This document shows, piece by piece, positions 56,680 to 64,000 of a stretch of DNA of 64,000 bases. The translations under genes and the position numbers were made by a program. Source of the DNA: Adiantum capillus-veneris (Eukaryota; Streptophyta; Polypodiopsida; Polypodiales; Pteridaceae); assembly GCA_014529385.2 (NCBI GenBank), contig CM043942.1, positions 35,447,469 through 35,511,468 of the forward strand, in the 5' to 3' direction. The notes under the pieces were generated by a model, which was given only the letters and a program-made list of their open reading frames with translations, was not told the origin of the DNA and searched no databases. Positions within the stretch are counted from its first letter, which is position 1; every line of letters begins with the position of its first letter.

Positions 56680-57096
56680 GGAGATGAACTCTGCTTTACA
56701 TCATTGGGAGAGAGGGTCAGTATTGTTGGTCGGTGCAGATGGTATGATTATAGGGCGAGGTGTGTTGGTGAGGCAGGTAAAGATGCAGAGAAGTGCTAAG
56801 GTGCTTTGGGCATACTGTGTGCATGGATGGTTGCGGGCATAGGTGAAGCACTATTGGAAGGTGCTACAGACGGATGGAGAAGGTCAGTGCCAGCTTTTGG
56901 ACCCATGAAGAGACTATGTAATGCAGGGGGTGGGGCAACCCACTTGAGGCTTGGAAGTAGTAGGCAAGAGTAGGGCCATGTACATATGGTAGTGTTTTTT
57001 GGTTTGCTAATAGTGTTTTCCAGTTTATGCATTTGGTAGAAGAATGAAATTATTTTTGGTTGAACATGAATGTTCAACAAGGGGGTAGGGCAATGA
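56680..57096 (+). other. LTR-F 3' end with polypurine tract
   Basis: Resumes LTR-F internal sequence after Gypsy-B. No gene recognised. AAGGGGGTAGGG near 57079-57090 precedes the repeat at 57097 and is a candidate polypurine tract. Confidence 0.55.
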
Positions 57097-59019
57097 TGGT
57101 GCATCCAAAGTCTATCGACCCTAGCAGATGGCACATGTAGTGATGTGTATGCTTATAGATGCATGGTAGAGGGCTAGAGTAGATGGGAAGAGCCTTGACA
57201 GGCAAGTGGCAATGAAAGTGTATGCTTTATGTGGTTTTATAGGCCAAAAAGGCTCCAAATAAGGCCTGACAGGGTGACAAGTGAAGGATGTTCGAGGTGC
57301 TCGTTCTTGTCTTGGATATGTAGAGCTTGAAGTGTTGAAGGAGCAAGTCCAAGCGAATCGTCAAACAGAGCTACGAAGCCCAAGATATTTGAGTTTGAAG
57401 GTGCAGTGCATTGCAGATCTAAGCCGGATAGCATAGGTGGAGCCATGTAATCCAAGCTAGTTTGGACTTGTGGGTGTGTAGAGCTTGCTTTATGGAGCTT
57501 GTTGGTATTTTCAAATTAACAATCTGAGTCTCGAATGTCAAGTTATTAGCAGGCAAAGTTTTGTCGGGGCCAGGTTTGCCAGGTTGGCCACCTCAATAAA
57601 TGTGCCATTTGAGTTTTTGAAGCATCGCCAGGTTGTGTATGTGTTCTTAGTGGCTAGTGAGTGCCATAGGATTTTACGGCGCATCAATAGGGCGTCGGGT
57701 CGATCGAATATTGAAGTATGAAAATGATGGCAATTGTCGGTTGGGTGGCAACAAATGGTTCTTCCCAGCTTTTTGGGCGTGGCACTTGAGGGCCCAAAAA
57801 ATTCCAAAAGCATCCGTGTTTGCGCAAGATGGAGCCAAGAATGCAAGGTTTTGATGGTGCTTTGTGGCTTGAAGGCTAGGCTAGACAAGTGATTAGGAAA
57901 AGCCAATGCATTGCAGGGAGGGCAAAAGAAGGGCTTTTTTGGAATCAATTGGGGTTTTTTTAGTGCTTTGAAGGCCTTGGAATGCAGGCTGACGGGCTGC
58001 CGCCAGTGGCACTAGCACATGAACCCACATAGGGTGCTCAAGTGAGGAATGCGGACTATATAATTTGGGGCATGAACCCTCATGTAGACACAAGGAAAGA
58101 AGGTAGGAGCTCCCAAATGTATAAGCTATTACGGTCAGCTGTGTTGGCGGTGCGGGCTCTGCATGAGACCGAGCAAGGAGGTAGGGAGTTTTGGGCAGCC
58201 GTGGTGGCCCGCGGTGGCGCGACTGGCGCTTGTAGGCGGTGGCACTAGCGGGAAGGTGGTGATGTAGATGGTGCTCGCTCGGAGTGATTGTCGCGCCCTC
58301 ACGGGCAAGCCATTTAAAGAGAGAAATAAGGAGCACCGATGGCGTCGTCGGTGCCCCCAATAAGCGGGAGTTCTTGTGAATGCTTGAGGTCCAAGGCAAG
58401 GCTGGGGCCCAAAATAGAAAGAGGGGGCCGTCACATGCATGGGGCCCAAAAATAGAGAGGGTGCTAAATTGGGAGGTGCTCCCACGCCCTAAAGGCAGGT
58501 TTTGGACGCAGTTTTTGGACGCGTTCGGGGAGCTCCTTGAGGAGAGCCAGAAAAAAAGCAAAGGAAGCGGGTTTTTTTGCTCAAGGGAAGGAAAGAGTTC
58601 TTTTGCCAAGGGAGGAGAAGAGTTTGGAGGGGTGTTCTTGAGCTCCCAAGGCAGGTAAAAGGTGTTTTTGAAGTAGGAGAAGTTCAGAGAGAGTGGTGGA
58701 GGAATTGCTTGGAGCCAATGAAGGCGATCTCAAGGTTTTTGCTTGCCACTCTCAGCGAGGAGAGTCGTACGAGTGGTGAAGCCAAAGTTGCCATTTTTTT
58801 CCTTGTTGCTCTTGAGGTCTCCATGCCAAGCCGGTTGTAGCAGGTTTTGATGGTGGTGTAGATTATGTTTTTTTGCCATAATTGAAGCAAATCATACCGA
58901 TTTCTTGGGCCATTTCTTCCCCTTTCTTCGCTTTGCTCTGTTCCAACAAGCTGGTGCCAGTGTTGGAGATGTGTTTGCTCCCCGGGCCTTTGTGTGTGAG
59001 AGAGAGAAAGAGAGAGTGG
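57097..59019 (+). repeat. LTR-F right repeat (3' LTR), cut by Copia-E
   Basis: Matches 32518-34440 throughout. It stops at GAGAGTGG (59019), where the Copia-E LTR begins. The TATA-like element is near 58052-58064. Confidence 0.8.
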
Positions 59020-59248
59020 TGTTACCATATACATGTGGTAGTGATATGTGTGAACACACTAGGACCACCGGGGCATTTTTTTCCCCTCTTTAGGAGGTTT
59101 TTTCCCCCGTGCATTGTATATATGCCCATCACTCTAGGGCTATCTATCTTTCCATTGCACACTAAGTAACACACTCTCTATTGTGTGCCTTGAGCTTCCT
59201 CCGTCCTCTCCAAGCTATGTGTGTTTCTCTGCAACCCTAATTCCAACA
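59020..59248 (+). repeat. Copia-E 5' LTR
   Basis: TG...CA borders (TGTTACC, CCAACA) with a primer site two bases beyond. No second copy is present in the window, so the limits rest on these landmarks. Confidence 0.85.
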
Positions 59249-59250
59249 AT

Positions 59251-59262
59251 TGGTATCAGAGC
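59251..59262 (+). other. Copia-E primer binding site, Met-tRNA type
   Basis: TGGTATCAGAGC, same sequence as in Gypsy-B. Confidence 0.93.
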
Positions 59263-59610
59263 AGGTTGCATCCTCCCGCGCTTAGTCACCGGCATCTCTA
59301 GCACACGCTTGCTCACTTTCTTCGATTTTAGTGAGATTTGGCGAGTGTTCGCAGGTCGATAAATATTTCGGGTAGGCTCATTGAGCTTACTCTGCTCAGA
59401 TTTTTGATTTGGGCTCATTTCGGCCTCCATTTCCACTACAGACAAGTCTACACATGCAATTTCGTCATTTTGTGCAAAATTTCTATCAGTGCCGTTTTTT
59501 GCATACCAGGTGCCTTACAGTCTTCCACGGTTTGTGCTATATAGCACATGTTGTTCCCGCTCCGTTTCTCCTCTTTTCGAGCAGTTTTCACATTAATGCA
59601 GCATTTACCA

Positions 59611-60890
59611 TGGCTGACAACAACACATATGTGTTCAAGATGTTTGCCGTTGAGGACAGGTTGGATGGGGACAATTACTCTATGTGGGCTTATATGATGC
59701 AACACGTTCTTGTGTCAAAGGGAGTCTAGAATATTGTGCAGGGCATTGATGTACGTCCTGGTTCTGAGGATGTAGGCGATGTTGAGGATGTTGCAGGTCT
59801 TGCTGCAAGGATTGCTACTATTAGAGTTGTTTTGCCTACAGTAGAACAAGCTCGTCGAGATGTAGAGGATACGCAGGCTCATGCATTGATTGCCTTGTTT
59901 GTGAAGCGTATCATTGTTCCTCACAATTCGTGCAGCAAAATCTACAAAACAGGCTTGGGATATTCTAGCAGGTCTTTATGCAAGCCGCAATGAGGCTAAA
60001 ATTGCTTTGTTGCGTAAAGAGCTGGAGTCAAAGATTATGCATGAGGAAGATGATATTGACACTTTTCTTGCTGGTGTCAAGGATATCAATGAGCAACTTA
60101 TTTCTATAGGTGAAGTCATTTCAGACAGTTCCCTTGTGCAGACTATTCTTGATGGCTTACCAGATTCTTACCAGACTTCTGCTAGTACTTGGAGACTTAT
60201 GACCCAAGGAAATCCAGAAGTTGTCAAGTTTGATGCATTATGCACATTGTTGTTGCAAGAGTCACTTTCTAGGAAAAACAAGACTAGACAGCGTGCAGTT
60301 GAACAGGGTTTTATTGCTTCTCAAAAAAAGGGTGGTAACAGCAATGCAGCCACTTCTTATGGTTCTGCTGCAAGTGGCAAAAATTCTGTTCCCAATGCTT
60401 CTATTGGCAGCACTTCGTCTGGCAATTCTCGTGATAAGGGCAAAAAGAATATGCATTGCCATTATTGTAAAGCTAATGATCACTGATCAAGCAGTGTCCT
60501 AAGTTGAAGGCAAAAGAGACTAAGAAGAAAGAGGGTGTTTCCACTGCAAATGCTAGTTCCACTACAAATGCAGCCATTGTTGAGTCTTTCGTAAAAGGAG
60601 ACTGTAATGCTGATGTTGATGCAGAATGGGCTTATAGTGCAGTGTGCACTTACAATCTTGTTGTCCATGATGCATGCATGTCAGTTGCTGCAGATTCACA
60701 TGTGTGGTATTTCGACAGTGGTGCTACAAAGCACATTACCTCACATCGTGAATTGTTCACCTCTCTCGAGTCTGTCCCTCATGGGAATTCAGTCACTTGT
60801 GCCAACAATGCCTCTTATCCGGTTCTGGGAGTTGGAAAGATTGTGCTTACTGCTACAAATGGCAGTTCTTTCACACTTGTGTTGGACGGA
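59611..60890 (+). pseudogene. Copia-E gag and partial protease
   Basis: The ATG at 59611 starts a gag with DRLDGDNYSMWAYMMQHVL, interrupted by a TAG at 59727-59729. A frameshift near 59920 leads to the main gag part (59914-60486) with AWDILAGLYASRNEAKIALL and DGLPDSYQTSASTW. The zinc knuckle CHYCKANDH is broken by a TGA at 60484-60486. Protease WYFDSGATKHIT (D-S-G) is near 60708-60743, followed by about 50 residues, and homology stops near 60890. Confidence 0.85.
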
Positions 60891-61240
60891 GAGCGACCCA
60901 CACACCCATGAAGTGCATGCAAACACTACCTAGATCAACATAATGTCAATCGAGGACACAGATGACACGATAGGCACACGGAGGAAATCTCTTTAGCTTG
61001 TCAGGCTGAGACCATCCTACACATACAACACTCTGGAAGGCCAACTAAACCACAATCAAGAACCTCACTACCCTCAACTACACCACCTAGCCACATACAC
61101 ACATACGGAAGGTAACTCACCTAATCATGCCAGATTCGTACAAAACTTACGGAACACCATCCCCTCATTAGGATACACCTGTCCCTAATCTTCTACACTC
61201 AAAACCCTCACTCAAAACCCATCTGTGGAAAACGCGTAGG
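60891..61240. other. Unannotated DNA after the Copia-E break
   Basis: Copia-E homology ends near 60890. About 350 bases follow without a recognised gene or repeat before LTR-G. The left edge of LTR-G is not defined, so part of this may belong to it. Confidence 0.5.
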
Positions 61241-62440
<1,200 letters not shown>

Positions 62441-62455
<15 letters not shown>

Positions 62456-62702
62456 ATTATCCTTATGTCTTCTCTTTGTCATTGAGGACTTCTTTGTTCT
62501 TGAGTTATGTTGTGTTGTTGACCCAGCGGTGAACACTTTGCTGTTGTTTTGGCTTCATCTGTTGCACTACTTGTATCTTTGTCGAAACACAACAAGAACT
62601 ATGATCCATTAGAGCGGACGTCTATCATCGTAACCATTCATCTTTTGAGATCCTCTGATTACTTTTATGTCTGCTTTTCGTCATTGGGGACTTCTTTGTT
62701 CC
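62441..62702 (+). repeat. Pair of 60-base direct repeats
   Basis: 62441-62500 and 62643-62702 match at about 50 of 60 positions (TTTTGAGATCCTCTGATTA start). They lie 202 bases apart, just right of the helicase fragment. Confidence 0.8.
62499..62536 (-). repeat. Short copy of the LTR-G end
   Basis: Thirty-two perfect bases match 61802-61833 (direct orientation), and one further mismatch extends it to 37. It corresponds to the first 38 bases of LTR-G on the minus strand, and lies on the far side of the helicase fragment. Confidence 0.85.
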
Positions 62703-63434
62703 TGTGCAATCATGCTGTTAGTGTTGTCTGCAGCTTTGTCATTGTAGGCCAGTCTTCGACTCGCCATTGAGCAGAAGTATGCTATGATCTGAAATTGGTG
62801 CTCCAAATCATTTGTCAATTGATTTGAGTAGCATTTTCTTATTGTTGATGTAGAAGGAATATGTACAAGAGGATGGTGATAGGTGTCTTTAGATTAGGGT
62901 CTAAAACCTGGATGACCAAAGGGAAAAAACCCGGTGGGAAAAAAATGCCTTTGGTATACACTCTTATTGGAGTTGAGCAGTTGAACGTGAAGTACATGTT
63001 CATGAAAGGTGAGTGCTTGGGTGAAACACGGAAAGAGTGCCTGATGCAAGTGCCAATTATGAGACACTCTATATGCATATGAGAAATTTGTCAACAAAAG
63101 CATGCAATGTGAAAGAAGGAGATGATGGGTGTTTCGAGGAATAAATGTAGCACATGTGACATCAAAAGATGTCTCAATAGCTTCCACCTTTCCAAGAAGG
63201 GTTATCGATGTAGAAGTTTCTCCACTCGTATCTCACTGTGCTCAGTTCGTGAGTGTCTTTTGGACCTTCTCCTTCACTTCACCAGACTTAAGTACTTAGA
63301 CTTCGACTCGTTTGCTCACCTATACCAGCATGAGCAACACAACTTAAATATGCTCAACTCTTCCAGCTCAAGCAGTACGAGTCTTACCAAGCACCGAGCA
63401 AATTTTACCGAGCGAACACAAAAACCGAGTGAAA

Positions 63435-63487
<53 letters not shown>

Positions 63488-64000
63488 ATAGAAGAAGGAT
63501 TCATTTGCTACCATTTCCAAGTCAAGAGTAACACTCTAGTGAACACTAACTAATATCATTTCTTAACAATAAAGTAATTCCCACATTTGGTTTCATCAAC
63601 GTCAAAATATGATACTTTAGTATAAATCACACTTGTCATTGATGAAGTCATGTCTTTTACATACATGGTTTGACATAGGTTTGAACATTGTACCATGGAT
63701 TTTGCACCATCCTTTTAGCCACCGCCTAGAAAGGCTTGGAAATGTAGCTATCAAACTTCACCTAATGTCAAACTCTACTTGATCGAAGCAACCTTTGCTT
63801 GTCAAGTTGGCATGGTAAAATAATTCTGCACGACTGATTTAAGTTCAAAATTTGAAACTTAAATTTAGTGTACTTGCTAATTTTTTGTAATCTCCACCCT
63901 TGGCATCAGAATGTGAATGATGACCATTGGTCAGCTCAAGTGCAAAAACACTTTGCCTAGGAAACATGTCCTAGTAAATCTTCAAACCCCAAAACTTGGA
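62537..64000. other. Right flank, no gene recognised
   Basis: Low-support open frames only. An AG microsatellite at 63439-63484 generates an Arg-Glu frame. The 63122-63540 stretch looks partly like a coding region (with TSLTKHRANFTERT), but I recognise no family. Confidence 0.6.
63439..63484. repeat. AG microsatellite
   Basis: About 23 AG units. Confidence 0.95.

Larger units (their letters stand above)
32518..59019 (+). mobile_element. LTR-F: large gag-only LTR element carrying nested insertions
   Basis: Direct repeats at 32518-34445 and 57097-59019 have the size and spacing of LTRs. The right copy is preceded by a purine-rich tract (AAGGGGGTAGGG near 57079-57090), giving plus orientation. 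Internal sequence is gag-like: an N-terminal piece near 34715-34855 and the rest from about 46015 to 47687. No protease, RT or integrase of its own was seen, so it fits a non-autonomous TR-GAG/LARD type. About 11.1 kb (34855-46015) and Gypsy-B (47870-56674) are later insertions. No primer site was identified. The right LTR end is lost to Copia-E. Confidence 0.65.
59020..60890 (+). mobile_element. Copia-E: 5' part of a Ty1/copia element
   Basis: A 229-base LTR (59020-59248, TGTTACC to CCAACA), a Met-tRNA primer site at 59251-59262, then gag and the start of protease, ending abruptly near 60890. Integrase, RT, RNase H and 3' LTR are absent. The LTR contains a TATA-like TTGTATATATGC at 59106-59117. 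It interrupts the right LTR-F repeat. Confidence 0.88.

Noticed and set aside
62549-62770. Frame with hydrophobic repeats
   Set aside because: It reads through the duplicated 60-base block. No family is recognised.
63122-63553. 143-codon frame ending in an Arg-Glu run
   Set aside because: The last quarter is an AG tract and the rest has no recognisable domain.

Overview
This window is nuclear DNA of a land plant, made almost entirely of nested transposable elements. The evidence is Ty1/copia and Ty3/gypsy LTR retrotransposons of plant type, plant initiator-Met-tRNA primer sites, a MuDR-like transposase with a SWIM finger, GT-AG introns, a plant-type DEAD-box helicase pseudogene and long AC and AG microsatellites. 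No intact host gene was found. I cannot fix the lineage. The transposase type and the ParB/methyltransferase-like gene suggest, without proof, that fern, lycophyte, bryophyte or early seed-plant genomes should be searched first.

Left block (951-20129), a three-level nest. A solo LTR of family B (956-1812 plus 19380-20124, duplication GCACT at both ends) was split by a roughly 12.2-kb Ty3/gypsy element on the minus strand (Gypsy-A, 1813-19379). Gypsy-A was in turn split by a 5.4-kb Ty1/copia element on the plus strand (Copia-C, 11998-17397, duplication TATAG). Gypsy-A is decayed, and carries a second aspartic-protease-like region and a WVPK repeat region downstream of integrase. Copia-C is nearly intact.

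Middle (20130-32517). A decayed Ty1/copia element (Copia-D, 21713-27549) sits among unannotated intergenic DNA rich in microsatellites. One stretch (30.2-30.9 kb) contains diverged dispersed repeats.

Right block (32518-59019). Two direct copies of a 1.9-kb sequence (32518-34445 and 57097-59019) look like the LTRs of a gag-only element (LTR-F). Its gag is interrupted by about 11.1 kb (about 34855-46015). That insert holds a spliced, decayed minus-strand gene with ParB-like and DNA-methyltransferase-like motifs (about 35710-39480), six spaced fold-back repeats (39543-40493), and a decayed MuDR-like transposase running the other way (42061-45263). LTR-F also received a young, complete chromovirus, Gypsy-B (47870-56674), with a 1593-residue open polyprotein and near-identical 1.62-kb LTRs.

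Right end. The second LTR-F copy is cut by the 5' part of another copia (Copia-E, 59020 to about 60890). Then come a minus-strand LTR (LTR-G, ending 61841), a DEAD-box helicase pseudogene joined to its polypurine tract, and unannotated DNA.

The most unusual observation is the divergent pair (ParB/methyltransferase-like gene and transposase) flanking an array of palindromic repeats. It may be one undescribed DNA transposon or gene-capture element.
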